From NCBI RefSeq assembly GCF_002917885.1, contig NZ_PQNY01000002.1:171414-235413 (forward strand): a stretch of 64,000 nucleotides of DNA, in the 5' to 3' direction. Under the pieces are notes generated by a model that was not told where the DNA came from, ran no database searches, and saw nothing but the letters and a program-made list of their open reading frames with translations. Each line of letters opens with the position of its first letter. Position 1 is the first letter of the stretch. A program made the position numbers and the translations under genes. This DNA is from Flavobacterium croceum DSM 17960 (GTDB taxonomy: Bacteria > Bacteroidota > Bacteroidia > Flavobacteriales > Flavobacteriaceae). Of the stretch, positions 45,273-53,642 are shown in pieces.

Positions 45273-45893
45273 ATGAATTTAAAAAAAATAAATCCCCATT
45301 TACAAAAGGCACTACTAGAAAATGGTTTTACAGAAGCCTATGAGTTGCAACAAGAAACATTCTCAAGCATAAAAAGCGGTCATGATTGTATCATACAAGC
45401 ACCCGAAGGTTTTGGAAAAACAACAACACTTGCTATTAACGTAATACAAAAATTAGAAAAAGCAGTTGGCGAAAGCACTCGTGCTTTGGTATTAACAGAA
45501 AATAAAGAAAAAGTACTCGAATTGGTATCGCTTTTTAAATCATTTTCTCAATATACCAATTTAAGAATTATTGGTGTACACGATAAAGGCGATATGGATT
45601 ATGACAAAAATGTAATATCTGCTGGAATGGATATACTTATTGGTACCCCTACCCGAGTTAATGAAATGTTTTCGTCTGCTGGATTTAACATTACTACCAT
45701 CAAAATGTTTGCAATAGATGATGCAGATATTCTTTTTAGACAAAGAATGGATACAGTTATTCTCCGTTTGTCAAGTAGTATAGAAAAAACGCAACGTTTA
45801 TTTTTTTGCAACGAAATAACCGAGCGTGTCGAAATACTTGCCGATAAAATAATGGTAGAACCTCTTTTTTTTGAAATGGATACCGAAGATTAA
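45273..45893 (+). CDS. DEAD-box-like half-helicase (single RecA domain)
   Basis: A 206-residue protein containing only the first RecA-like domain of a DEAD-box helicase: Q-motif-like ENGFTEAYELQQETF, Walker A APEGFGKTT, motif Ib-like DILIGTPTRVNEMF and motif II IDDAD in place of DEAD. Motifs III-VI and the second RecA domain are absent, so helicase activity is unlikely alone. It begins 13 bp after the sigma-54 activator's stop. ATG 45273 is chosen; a TTG at 45246 overlaps that gene. It ends 2 bp before the convergent META gene. Confidence 0.85.
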   Translation: MNLKKINPHLQKALLENGFTEAYELQQETFSSIKSGHDCIIQAPEGFGKTTTLAINVIQKLEKAVGESTRALVLTENKEKVLELVSLFKSFSQYTNLRIIGVHDKGDMDYDKNVISAGMDILIGTPTRVNEMFSSAGFNITTIKMFAIDDADILFRQRMDTVILRLSSSIEKTQRLFFCNEITERVEILADKIMVEPLFFEMDTED

Positions 45894-45895
45894 TT

Positions 45896-46372
45896 TTATT
45901 TTATTTCTTGAAGTTTTACCAAAATTTTTGTAGTTGCTCTTAGCACTAAAACATTGTTGTTTATAGTAAAGTTATCTACTTTGGCGAGTGCTGTAGAAAA
46001 AGATCTTTCTGCTTTCATATCTTCACAAACCATCATCGTAGATAAAATTTTTGAAAACGAAATTGTATTTCCCTCACCTTGCTCATAACTACCACCTAGT
46101 GTGTTACAGCCTGCCATAGCCGAAAAACGTCCTTTTTCATAAAAATGTACTATATACTTGTCTTTTTTGTTTTCACTATCAAATGAGATAGGCGTATCAT
46201 TAATTTCAACTATCATAAATTTTCTACCATTCAGTAAAGATACATCTTCTATAGTTTTAGGCATTTCTGTAAGAGTTGAATTCTTGGTGTTATTATTTTC
46301 TGTAATTTTTTTAGTACAAGACAATAAAGTTATTTGCACAATGGCTATGGTGAGTATTACTGAATATTTCAT
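45896..46372 (-). CDS. META-domain lipoprotein (HslJ-like)
   Basis: A 158-residue lipoprotein (lipobox LLSC, Cys at 19) with a META domain: LLNGRKFMIVEINDTPI, YEKGRFSAMAGCNTLGGSYEQG, and STMMVCEDM followed by a terminal strand. The two conserved cysteines (CNT and VCED) may form a disulfide in the periplasm. META/HslJ proteins are linked to stress and motility but have no settled biochemical role. Confidence 0.88.
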   Translation of the reverse strand: MKYSVILTIAIVQITLLSCTKKITENNNTKNSTLTEMPKTIEDVSLLNGRKFMIVEINDTPISFDSENKKDKYIVHFYEKGRFSAMAGCNTLGGSYEQGEGNTISFSKILSTMMVCEDMKAERSFSTALAKVDNFTINNNVLVLRATTKILVKLQEIK

Positions 46373-46539
46373 TTTTAGTTAAATTAGGCTTATTTTAATA
46401 TTATTCTAATGACAAACTTATACACTTATTTTTCTACAAGACAAGTACATAACTGTAAAACAAAATTACACCTATTTTGATATTGGTTTGTATCAAAATA
46501 TAAAAATTTCTTCTGTTTCAAAGATTGATAAAAATTATG

Positions 46540-46547
46540 TAGGTTTG
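46540..46547 (+). promoter_or_regulatory. -7 promoter element for dapD
   Basis: TAGGTTTG, an exact TAnnTTTG match, 17 bp before the ATG; a weak TTTC at 46516-46519 is correctly spaced (20 bp) for a -33 element. Confidence 0.6.
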
Positions 46548-46564
46548 CTTTAAATTTTTAAAGC

Positions 46565-47380
46565 ATGAATCATTTACAAGAAATTATAGAGAAAGCTTGG
46601 GAAAACCGTGACTTACTCAAAGAAGAACATACAACCACAGCAATACGAACTGTTATCGATTTACTTGATGCTGGTACCCTTAGAGTAGCACAACCTACCG
46701 AAAATGGTTGGCAAGTAAACGAGTGGGTAAAAAAAGCGGTAGTTATGTATTTTCCTATTCAAAAAATGGAAACTTTTCAAGTAGGCATTTTTGAATACCA
46801 CGATAAAATTCCGTTGAAAAGAGGCTATGCCGAAAAAGGAATAAGAGTAGTGCCTCATGCAGTAGCTCGACATGGAGCTTATATTTCTAGAGGAGTTATT
46901 ATGATGCCTAGCTATGTAAATATTGGTGCTTATGTAGACGAAGGCACTATGGTAGATACTTGGGCTACTGTAGGTAGTTGCGCTCAAATTGGTAAAGATG
47001 TTCATTTATCTGGTGGTGTGGGCATAGGTGGTGTTTTAGAGCCACTACAAGCTGCTCCTGTTATTATAGAAGATGGTGCTTTTATTGGTTCAAGATGTAT
47101 CGTGGTTGAAGGAGTACGTGTAAAAAAAGAAGCTGTACTTGGTGCTAATGTTTGCCTAACAGCCTCTACCAAAATTATTGATGTTACGGGTAGCGAACCT
47201 GTTGAACACAAAGGTTTTGTTCCTGCTCGATCTGTAGTAATTCCTGGTAGTTATACCAAAAAGTTCGAAGCTGGCGAATTTCAAGTACCTTGTGCACTAA
47301 TTATAGGAAAAAGAAAAGCTTCTACCGATTTAAAAACATCGCTAAATGATGCGCTTAGAGAATATGACGTAGCTGTGTAA
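46565..47380 (+). CDS. dapD: Tetrahydrodipicolinate N-succinyltransferase
   Basis: DapD succinylates tetrahydrodipicolinate in the succinylase branch to diaminopimelate. The 271-residue protein has an N-terminal helical domain and a left-handed beta-helix of hexapeptide repeats (MPSYVNIGAYVDEGTMVDTWATVG ... EDGAFIGSRCIVVEGV, read as separate turns). It is a stand-alone gene with its own promoter and terminator. DapA is encoded at 34.5 kb. Confidence 0.96.
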   Translation: MNHLQEIIEKAWENRDLLKEEHTTTAIRTVIDLLDAGTLRVAQPTENGWQVNEWVKKAVVMYFPIQKMETFQVGIFEYHDKIPLKRGYAEKGIRVVPHAVARHGAYISRGVIMMPSYVNIGAYVDEGTMVDTWATVGSCAQIGKDVHLSGGVGIGGVLEPLQAAPVIIEDGAFIGSRCIVVEGVRVKKEAVLGANVCLTASTKIIDVTGSEPVEHKGFVPARSVVIPGSYTKKFEAGEFQVPCALIIGKRKASTDLKTSLNDALREYDVAV

Positions 47381-47404
47381 TTAGAAAATATTAAAAATCG
47401 TATG

Positions 47405-47435
47405 AATTACGAGTTATATGTAGTAACTCGTAATT
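47405..47435. terminator. Terminator between dapD and LPS kinase
   Basis: A perfect 12-bp stem AATTACGAGTTA / TAACTCGTAATT with a 7-nt loop, followed on the plus strand by TTATTTTTTT; it ends right at the stop of the convergent kinase gene. Confidence 0.85.
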
Positions 47436-48200
47436 TTATTTTTTTAAGTGTTTCATTTTACGCTTTAGCCACTTTTTCTTATTTATTTTTCTTTTAAAAT
47501 CTCCCGATGTTTTAAACAGTATTTGCTGTAAACTTTCAATAGATTGATGGCTTAATTGTGCATAAGTAGTGGCAACAATTTTTAGCATTTGTTTGGAAAG
47601 CCACATTTTTTTAAAATTGTCCATGCGCTTATACCAAGACATTTTTTCAAACTTCATTCTATTCAAATCAATCAAATAAAAATCATATTGCTGGTTTTCT
47701 TTTTTTACAATAAGTGTATTTCCTGGTGAATGATCAAGAAAATTTACATTGGCTTCGTGCATACTATACGTAAATGCTGTAAACTGTTCTATTATAGTTT
47801 TTCTATCTTTAAAAAAAGGATCATGTATTAGCTCTCTTATGGTAAAATCATAAGGTATATAAGCAGAGATATAATAACTATTTGACAATAAACCTAAACT
47901 ATTTTTTTCTTCAATATAAGCTATTGGAAAAGGCGTTTTTATTTGATGATCTATAAGATAATTTGCATAATTGAATGACCTTTTGGCCTTGCTTTCTCTA
48001 AAAAAAGTATAAATTATGGCTTTAAAAAAACCTAACTTTTTAAAAAACTTTAAGGTAACTTCTTCTTGGTTTAGTTCGTGTATTTTTATAGAATTTCGAG
48101 CTCCTTCAACTAAAATTTTTCCTTGATTATGGTAATTGCGAGCAAGATTTATAATTTCTTTTTCAAACAATTGGTATTGAGGATGGATAATTACTTTCAC
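47436..48200 (-). CDS. Lipopolysaccharide core kinase (KdkA/InaA-like)
   Basis: A kinase-fold protein of the Kdo/WaaP/InaA family, about 254 residues from the GTG at 48200 (M/V-KVIIHPQYQLF). Motifs: FTYSMHEANVNFLDHSPGNTLI (catalytic loop, here HSPGNT) and FYLIDLNRMKF (metal-binding DLNR). It likely phosphorylates the inner LPS core. An upstream in-frame ATG at 48383 would run into the divergent GT9 gene and lacks family similarity; GTG 48200 is preferred and a TACTTTTA -7-like box lies just above it. Confidence 0.82.
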   Translation of the reverse strand: MKVIIHPQYQLFEKEIINLARNYHNQGKILVEGARNSIKIHELNQEEVTLKFFKKLGFFKAIIYTFFRESKAKRSFNYANYLIDHQIKTPFPIAYIEEKNSLGLLSNSYYISAYIPYDFTIRELIHDPFFKDRKTIIEQFTAFTYSMHEANVNFLDHSPGNTLIVKKENQQYDFYLIDLNRMKFEKMSWYKRMDNFKKMWLSKQMLKIVATTYAQLSHQSIESLQQILFKTSGDFKRKINKKKWLKRKMKHLKK

Positions 48201-48220
48201 TTTTAAAAAATATTGTTGGG

Positions 48221-48249
48221 TAAAAGTATAAAAAATACTACTTTGCAAA
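48221..48249 (-). promoter_or_regulatory. Probable promoter of the LPS kinase gene
   Basis: On the minus strand, TTTG (48246-48249) and TACTTTTA (48221-48228) are 17 bp apart, 20 bp before the GTG start; the -7 box differs from consensus in its last base. Confidence 0.45.
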
Positions 48250-48269
48250 CAGTTTCTTAAAAAAATGTT

Positions 48270-49340
48270 ATGCCTGCGGTAAAAAAAATTCTTATCATTC
48301 AAAATAAACGTATTGGAGATGTTCTCATTAGTTCGGTAATTGCAAACAATTATAAAACCAAATACCCTGATAGTGAAGTGCATTTAATGGCTTACGAATT
48401 TACGCATGGTGTTATCGAAAACAATCCGAATATTGATAAAATAATTGGTATAAACGAAAAAGAGCTCAAAAAAATAGGCAATCTTATCAAAATGATTCGC
48501 TGGGTAAAAAAACAAAAGTATGATATTATTTTTGATCCCTACTCTAAACTTCAAAGCCGTCTGATTTGCAAATTTGGTGGAGCTAAAATGACTATTGGAC
48601 ACAAAAGCCGAAAAAAAATAGGTAATTTGGGCTACTACACAAATCCTGTAAGCATATTGGAAGAAAAAACAAAACCTTGTGGTAAAGCGATAGAAGATAG
48701 AATTCATTTGCTACAACAAGCAGAATTGTTTGAGAATATTAACTATGAACCAAAAATATTTTTAACAGAAAAAGAGCAAGCATTTCAATTTCCAGAGCCA
48801 TTTCGAGATAAAAAAATAATTATGTGGGGCATATTGGGTAGTACACCACAAAAATCGATGCCTTATGAATATGTTGCCCAAATGATTGACCATGTTACAG
48901 CCAATTATGATGTGTATTTACAACTAAATTATGCGCCAAACCAACAAGAAGAAGCCAACAAAATTTTAGCACTATGTAAAGATACAAGCAGTGTAATACA
49001 GGGTGTTTATGCCAAATCTATACGAGAATTTGCGGTACAAATGAACCAATGCGCTGTTCTTATTTCCAATGAAGGAGGAACCGTGCATATTGCCAAAGCA
49101 CTGAACAAACCTACGTTTACCATTTTTTCTCCTTATATAAATAAAGACGATTGGAGTAGTTTTGAAGATGGTGTTTTTCACAAATCGGTACATTTATTAG
49201 ATTTTGTACCCCATGCTATTACCAATTTGTCGTATGAACAAAATAAAGAAATAGAAAAAAATCCAAGACCTCTTTATTTACAACTCACTCCAGAAATGAT
49301 GTTGCCCGAATTGGACATTTTCTTAAAGAATAATTTATAG
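48270..49340 (+). CDS. Family-9 glycosyltransferase (heptosyltransferase-like)
   Basis: A 356-residue GT9 enzyme of two Rossmann-like halves: KKILIIQNKRIGDVLISSVIANNYK at the N-terminus (the GD.L motif) and VLISNEGGTVHIAKALNKPTFTIFSPY in the nucleotide-sugar-binding half. These add heptose or related sugars to the LPS core. It is divergent from the LPS kinase, 70 bp away, suggesting a joint role in core synthesis. It ends 5 bp before the convergent methyltransferase, with no terminator visible. Confidence 0.92.
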   Translation: MPAVKKILIIQNKRIGDVLISSVIANNYKTKYPDSEVHLMAYEFTHGVIENNPNIDKIIGINEKELKKIGNLIKMIRWVKKQKYDIIFDPYSKLQSRLICKFGGAKMTIGHKSRKKIGNLGYYTNPVSILEEKTKPCGKAIEDRIHLLQQAELFENINYEPKIFLTEKEQAFQFPEPFRDKKIIMWGILGSTPQKSMPYEYVAQMIDHVTANYDVYLQLNYAPNQQEEANKILALCKDTSSVIQGVYAKSIREFAVQMNQCAVLISNEGGTVHIAKALNKPTFTIFSPYINKDDWSSFEDGVFHKSVHLLDFVPHAITNLSYEQNKEIEKNPRPLYLQLTPEMMLPELDIFLKNNL

Positions 49341-49345
49341 ATTTA

Positions 49346-50503
49346 TTACTCTTTTTGAAACTTAGTTCGTTTACTGCCTGCATACATTTCGTATTTTACC
49401 AAACGAGCTTCTAAGCTACCGTTAAACAATTTTATTTTACGAGAAGGTTTAAGTCCTACAAATTTTAAGGCTTCCAAATTGGCAGTAATAAACCAAGCAT
49501 TCGTATTCGGATAATTTTTTTTGAGTGTATCGCCAATATTTTTGTAAAACATTTCCATTTCTATGTCCAATCGTTCTCCATAAGGCGGATTAAATACAAT
49601 ATGTAACGGCCCTGAGTTATTTTTTTCGGTCTCAAAGAAATTTTGACGTTCTACTGTTATATATTCTTCTAAATTTGCATTGATAATATTATCTTCTGTT
49701 TTTTTAACAGCACTTGGAGCTTTATCATAGCCTTTTATTGAATAATGAAATTCTTTTACACGTTTCATTAAACTATCTATCACTGTATCAAACAAATCGT
49801 TATCCCAATCATTCCATTTTTCAAAGGCAAACTCTTTTCGGTTTATATTAGCGGGTATATTGCAGGCAATCATTGCGGCTTCAATAAGCAAAGTCCCCGA
49901 ACCACACATAGGATCTAAAAAGTCCGACTTTCCGTCCCAACCAGACAACAATAACATACCTGCTGCCAATACCTCGTTTATAGGCGCAATATTGGTTGCT
50001 GTTCTATAACCTCTATGGTGTAACGATGCGCCAGAAGTATCCAATGATACCGTACATTGATCTCGATCTATATGAATATTAATTCTTAAATCGGGAAAAT
50101 CTTTTTCTACACTTGGGCGTTGCCCTGTTTTGGCTCTAAATTGATCTACAATAGCATCTTTGGTCTTTTGTGCTACAAACTGCGAATGTTTAAAATGGTC
50201 AGAATGTACTGTGGTATCAATTACAAAAGTTTGATTTTCATGAATGTACTTACTCCAATCAATACCTTGTATGCCTTTGTATAAACTTTGCTCGTTAAAA
50301 ACTCTAAAATAATAAATAGGTTTCAAAATTTTTAAGGCAGTACGCAAGGCTAAATTGGCTTTATACATAAATCCTTTATCGCCCTTAAATAATACTGCTC
50401 TTGTACCTACTTCAACCTCTTGCGCTCCTAGTGTTCTTAACTCTTGGGCTAATATTTCTTCAAAACCAAAAAAGGTTTTTGCTATCATTTTAAAATTTTC
50501 CAT
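49346..50503 (-). CDS. THUMP-domain 23S rRNA methyltransferase (RlmL N-terminal type)
   Basis: A 385-residue protein starting at ATG 50503 (MENFKMIAKTFFGFEEILAQEL). THUMP RNA-binding domain at about 45-165; then a Rossmann methyltransferase with LDPMCGSGTLLIEAAMIA (SAM motif) and the catalytic NPPYGERL. It corresponds to the first half of RlmL, which makes N2-methylguanosine in 23S rRNA. An earlier in-frame ATG at 50680 reads through the promoter region and is rejected. Confidence 0.92.
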   Translation of the reverse strand: MENFKMIAKTFFGFEEILAQELRTLGAQEVEVGTRAVLFKGDKGFMYKANLALRTALKILKPIYYFRVFNEQSLYKGIQGIDWSKYIHENQTFVIDTTVHSDHFKHSQFVAQKTKDAIVDQFRAKTGQRPSVEKDFPDLRINIHIDRDQCTVSLDTSGASLHHRGYRTATNIAPINEVLAAGMLLLSGWDGKSDFLDPMCGSGTLLIEAAMIACNIPANINRKEFAFEKWNDWDNDLFDTVIDSLMKRVKEFHYSIKGYDKAPSAVKKTEDNIINANLEEYITVERQNFFETEKNNSGPLHIVFNPPYGERLDIEMEMFYKNIGDTLKKNYPNTNAWFITANLEALKFVGLKPSRKIKLFNGSLEARLVKYEMYAGSKRTKFQKE

Positions 50504-50540
50504 GCTTTTGTATTTCAAAAAAATCAGTAGTGATTTGGCG

Positions 50541-50548
50541 CAAAAATA
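50541..50548 (-). promoter_or_regulatory. -7 promoter element, minus strand (rRNA methyltransferase)
   Basis: Reads TATTTTTG on the minus strand, an exact TAnnTTTG match, 37 bp before the ATG at 50503. Confidence 0.6.
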
Positions 50549-50551
50549 CAC

Positions 50552-50559
50552 TAAATTTG
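50552..50559 (+). promoter_or_regulatory. -7 promoter element, plus strand (SAM methyltransferase)
   Basis: TAAATTTG, an exact match, 19 bp before the TTG start at 50579; only 3 bp separate it from the opposing minus-strand box. Confidence 0.6.
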
Positions 50560-50578
50560 CATCATAAAATTTAATAAC

Positions 50579-51319
50579 TTGGAAAACTCCCAACATACAT
50601 CGCAAAATTGGTTTGAATCTTGGTTTGATTCTCCCTATTACCACATACTTTACCAACATAGAAACAATCAAGAAGCACAACTACTTATAGACAATTTAAC
50701 AGAGTACCTTAATTTGCCCGAAAATGCAACTGTACTCGATTTGGCTTGCGGTAAAGGAAGACACGCCTTATATCTCAATTCACTTGGATACCGTGTAACT
50801 GGTGTAGATTTATCTGAAAACAATATTACATACGCCCAACAGTTTGCCAACGATACTTTACAATTTGCCGTACACGATATGCGTGAACCTCTAGGCGTAA
50901 CATTTGATGCTGTTTTTAATTTGTTTACGAGCTTTGGCTATTTTGAAAACAATCAAGATAATTACAAAACAATTGCTGCTATAAAAGATAGTATTAATGA
51001 ATATGGCTTTGCGGTACTCGATTTTATGAATGTTCCGTATGTTTTAAATCATTTGATTGCTCACGAAATAAAAAGCATAAACAACATCGATTTTCATATA
51101 TCGCGATACGAAAAAGAAGGCTATATTTACAAAGAAATAAAATTTGAAGACCAAGGAAAATCGTATCATTTTACCGAAAAAGTACAAGCCCTTACACTCA
51201 ACGATTTTACCCAAATGATAGAACAAAACGGTATGTATTTGCTCGATATTTTTGGCAATTATAAATTACAAAAATACCATACTACAGAAAGTGAACGTCT
51301 CATTATGATTTTTAAATAA
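50579..51319 (+). CDS. Class I SAM-dependent methyltransferase
   Basis: A 246-residue methyltransferase with motif I VLDLACGKGRHALYL (about 55-69), post-I VTGVDLSENNI and YDAVFNLFTSFGYF in motif IV. Family members methylate small molecules, but no substrate can be named. The start is TTG at 50579 (MENSQHTSQNWFESWFDSPYYH), supported by the -7 box 19 bp upstream and the family-like N-terminus; no suitable ATG exists. The ZIP transporter gene begins directly at its stop. Confidence 0.88.
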   Translation: MENSQHTSQNWFESWFDSPYYHILYQHRNNQEAQLLIDNLTEYLNLPENATVLDLACGKGRHALYLNSLGYRVTGVDLSENNITYAQQFANDTLQFAVHDMREPLGVTFDAVFNLFTSFGYFENNQDNYKTIAAIKDSINEYGFAVLDFMNVPYVLNHLIAHEIKSINNIDFHISRYEKEGYIYKEIKFEDQGKSYHFTEKVQALTLNDFTQMIEQNGMYLLDIFGNYKLQKYHTTESERLIMIFK

Positions 51320-52009
51320 ATGAACTACTTTTTACCTCTTTTTTCTGTATTAGTAGGTTTTGGCATTGCACTGTGGCTACAACCACAAAACAAAAGCAAT
51401 CTAAAACTATTAATGGCGTTTAGTGGCTCTTTTTTATTGTCCATAACCGTTTTTCATTTATTGCCCGAAATATACCACCATCATGAAGAACATCTAGATA
51501 ACGAGCAAACTTCTGTAGGCCTTTTTATCATGATTGGTATTTTATTTCAAATTGTTTTAGAATTTTTTTCCAAAGGAGCAGAACACGGTCATGTACACGC
51601 ACACGATAAAATCAACGCCATGCCTTGGCTACTGTTTGTTAGTTTGTGTATTCATGCGCTACTCGAAGGCTTTCCTGTAAGTCATCACCATCAGCTTGCA
51701 TGGGGAATTGCCATACACCACTTGCCTATTTCTATCATACTCACTACATTCTTTTTGCAAGCAAAACTCCAAAAAAACATACTGTTTGTATTTATGCTAG
51801 CTTTTGCTTTTATGACACCGCTTGGCACATGGGCAGCCACACATATTCCGCAACTAGCACAGTATCAAACCCAACTATCGGCTGTAGTAATAGGTATATT
51901 ATTTCACATATCATCAACAATCATTTTTGAAAGTAGCGAAGGACATAAATTTAATATCGCCAAAATTTCAATGATAATACTAGGAGTCGCCTTAGCTTAT
52001 TTTTTGTAA
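51320..52009 (+). CDS. ZIP-family metal transporter
   Basis: A 229-residue membrane protein of the ZIP family with about seven to eight helices. The metal-site helix contains LFVSLCIHALLEGFPVSHHH (TM4, HxxxEG form) and TM5 LAWGIAIHHLPISI (HH pair). A histidine-rich loop (YHHHEEH, and HGHVHAHD) joins TM2-TM3 and TM3-TM4. It should import Zn2+ or Fe2+. Its ATG follows the previous stop directly, implying translational coupling. Confidence 0.9.
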   Translation: MNYFLPLFSVLVGFGIALWLQPQNKSNLKLLMAFSGSFLLSITVFHLLPEIYHHHEEHLDNEQTSVGLFIMIGILFQIVLEFFSKGAEHGHVHAHDKINAMPWLLFVSLCIHALLEGFPVSHHHQLAWGIAIHHLPISIILTTFFLQAKLQKNILFVFMLAFAFMTPLGTWAATHIPQLAQYQTQLSAVVIGILFHISSTIIFESSEGHKFNIAKISMIILGVALAYFL

Positions 52010-52117
52010 ATTTGGGCGTGCCCCTTTGGGTCGGGCTTTCGGCTTTATCTTTTTTTCGTGCCTCAAAAAAGGATACCGCCTCTATCCCTCACGCAAAGTG
52101 CAATAAACAACAATACC
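52010..52117. repeat. GGGCGTGCC-type intergenic repeat with hairpin
   Basis: This 108-bp gap is much richer in G+C than its neighbours. GCGTG near the left end (52015-52019) can pair with CACGC at 52090-52094, and TATCTTTTTT with AAAAAAGGATA in the centre. I recall a GGGCGTGCCCCTTTGGGTCGGGCT-like repeat (quoted here from memory, not searched) from other Bacteroidota; this could be a single or truncated copy. Confidence 0.55.
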
Positions 52118-52939
52118 ATGCAAGAAAAATTCACAAAAACTACCGAACAAAACTCTCATTACAACAATCTAGAGCAAATGTCGGTTTCAGAATTACTTCA
52201 TAACATCAACAACGAAGATAAAACAGTACCACTTGCTGTAGAGCAAGCAATCCCTCAAATAGAAAAATTAGTCGATACAATTGTAGAAAAAATGAAACTC
52301 GGTGGTCGCCTATTTTATATTGGCGCAGGTACTTCGGGTAGATTGGGTATTGTAGACGCTTCAGAATGCCCACCAACATTTGGCGTACCTGCCAATTGGG
52401 TAAACGGAATTATAGCCGGAGGTGACGATGCCATTAGAAAAGCAGTAGAAAATGCCGAAGACAACACCCAACAAGCATGGCTCGATTTACAAGTACACAA
52501 CATCAATGCTAACGATGTGGTTATTGGTATAGCTGCTTCTGGTACAACACCTTATGTGCTTGGAGGTTTAGAAAAATGCAATCAAAACAATATTACTACA
52601 GGCTGCATTACTTGCAATCAAGGAAGTCCTTTGGCGCTAGTAGCACAGTATCCAATAGAGGTTGTTGTTGGCCCTGAGTTTGTTACAGGTAGTAGCCGTA
52701 TGAAAGCAGGAACAGCACAAAAACTTGTGTTGAATATGATTTCTACCACAACGATGATAAAACTAGGCAGAGTAAAAGGAAACAAAATGATCGATATGCA
52801 ACTTAGCAACGATAAACTTGTCGATCGAGGTACCCGAATGATTATAGAAGAAATCGCTGTAGACTATCAAACTGCCCAACAACTTTTACTACAATACGGC
52901 AGTGTGCGCAATGCAATAACTAATTTTAAAACCAAATAA
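52118..52939 (+). CDS. murQ: N-acetylmuramic acid 6-phosphate etherase
   Basis: MurQ cleaves the lactyl ether of MurNAc-6-phosphate to give GlcNAc-6-phosphate during cell-wall recycling. 273 residues from ATG 52118 (MQEKFTKTTEQ). The SIS sugar-binding domain has YIGAGTSGRLGIVDASE (about 67-83), with NGIIAGGDDAIRKAVENAED and PEFVTGSSRMKAGTA. An upstream ATG at 52058 would lie inside the GC-rich repeat and is rejected. No AnmK or NagZ is nearby. Confidence 0.95.
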   Translation: MQEKFTKTTEQNSHYNNLEQMSVSELLHNINNEDKTVPLAVEQAIPQIEKLVDTIVEKMKLGGRLFYIGAGTSGRLGIVDASECPPTFGVPANWVNGIIAGGDDAIRKAVENAEDNTQQAWLDLQVHNINANDVVIGIAASGTTPYVLGGLEKCNQNNITTGCITCNQGSPLALVAQYPIEVVVGPEFVTGSSRMKAGTAQKLVLNMISTTTMIKLGRVKGNKMIDMQLSNDKLVDRGTRMIIEEIAVDYQTAQQLLLQYGSVRNAITNFKTK

Positions 52940-52941
52940 TT

Positions 52942-53397
52942 ATGAAATCACTAGTATTCGTAACATTACTAATTACTGCGAATGTTTTTTCCCAAAACCT
53001 AATTGTTAAAAGTAATGGAAGTATAGTAAAGCAAGGTAAAACAATATCTACCGAAGAAGTAAGAACAATTCTTGCATCGCAACCCCAACTACTAGAAATG
53101 TACAATTCTGGACGAACAAAAAAAACAGCTGGAAATATATTAATGATTGGAGGATTAGGACTAATAACTGCGGATTTAGTTACTGCTTTAAATTCTGATG
53201 TTCAATATCCGTCGGCAGTAACTTTTATAGGCGGAGCGCTATTTGTTGCCTCAATTCCTATAAAAATAGGTTATTTAAAAAAAATAAAAACCTCCATAAA
53301 CGAATACAACACTTTAGATAAAAAAACCAGCTTCACTATTGATAAAATAGAAATTATTAACAATCGAAATGGACTTGGCGTAGCAATTCAATTTTAG
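52942..53397 (+). CDS. Small exported protein of unknown function
   Basis: A 151-residue protein with a signal peptide (MKSLVFVTLLITANVFSQ) and two hydrophobic segments at about 65-80 and 92-110 (GNILMIGGLGLITADLV; AVTFIGGALFVASIPI) that could be membrane helices. No family recognised. It follows murQ by 2 bp and precedes DUF6095 by 17 bp, so it is likely in that transcript. Confidence 0.7.
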   Translation: MKSLVFVTLLITANVFSQNLIVKSNGSIVKQGKTISTEEVRTILASQPQLLEMYNSGRTKKTAGNILMIGGLGLITADLVTALNSDVQYPSAVTFIGGALFVASIPIKIGYLKKIKTSINEYNTLDKKTSFTIDKIEIINNRNGLGVAIQF

Positions 53398-53414
53398 CCA
53401 AAATTTTAATAATT

Positions 53415-53642
53415 ATGTCTACAAACAAAGACCTCCTTTCTAAGGGAGTTAAACACCTATTTGCGGCGCTACCACTTATGTTTATAGGTCCAAGCTTATT
53501 TTACAATGCCCTAATGAACAAGCATACCAATTGGCATTATCTAGTATTGGTAATTGCTTGCAGTATCTGTATTGCATCTGTATTTTTGGCATTCAAAGGT
53601 TTACAAACAATTATAAAATCATTGTTCGATGGAGATAAATAG
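53415..53642 (+). CDS. DUF6095-like small membrane protein
   Basis: A 75-residue protein with two predicted membrane helices (about 15-30 and 42-62; YLVLVIACSICIASVFLAF). I associate it with DUF6095, found near murQ in flavobacteria, from memory. It overlaps the next gene by 14 bp, implying translational coupling. Function unknown. Confidence 0.75.
   Translation: MSTNKDLLSKGVKHLFAALPLMFIGPSLFYNALMNKHTNWHYLVLVIACSICIASVFLAFKGLQTIIKSLFDGDK

Noticed and set aside
48201..48383. Longer N-terminus of the LPS kinase
   Set aside because: It overlaps the divergent GT9 start and contains its probable promoter; the GTG at 48200 fits the family.
49335..49346. Missing terminator between convergent GT9 and rRNA methyltransferase genes
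   Set aside because: The 5-bp gap leaves no room; transcripts likely overlap, which is common and not notable alone.
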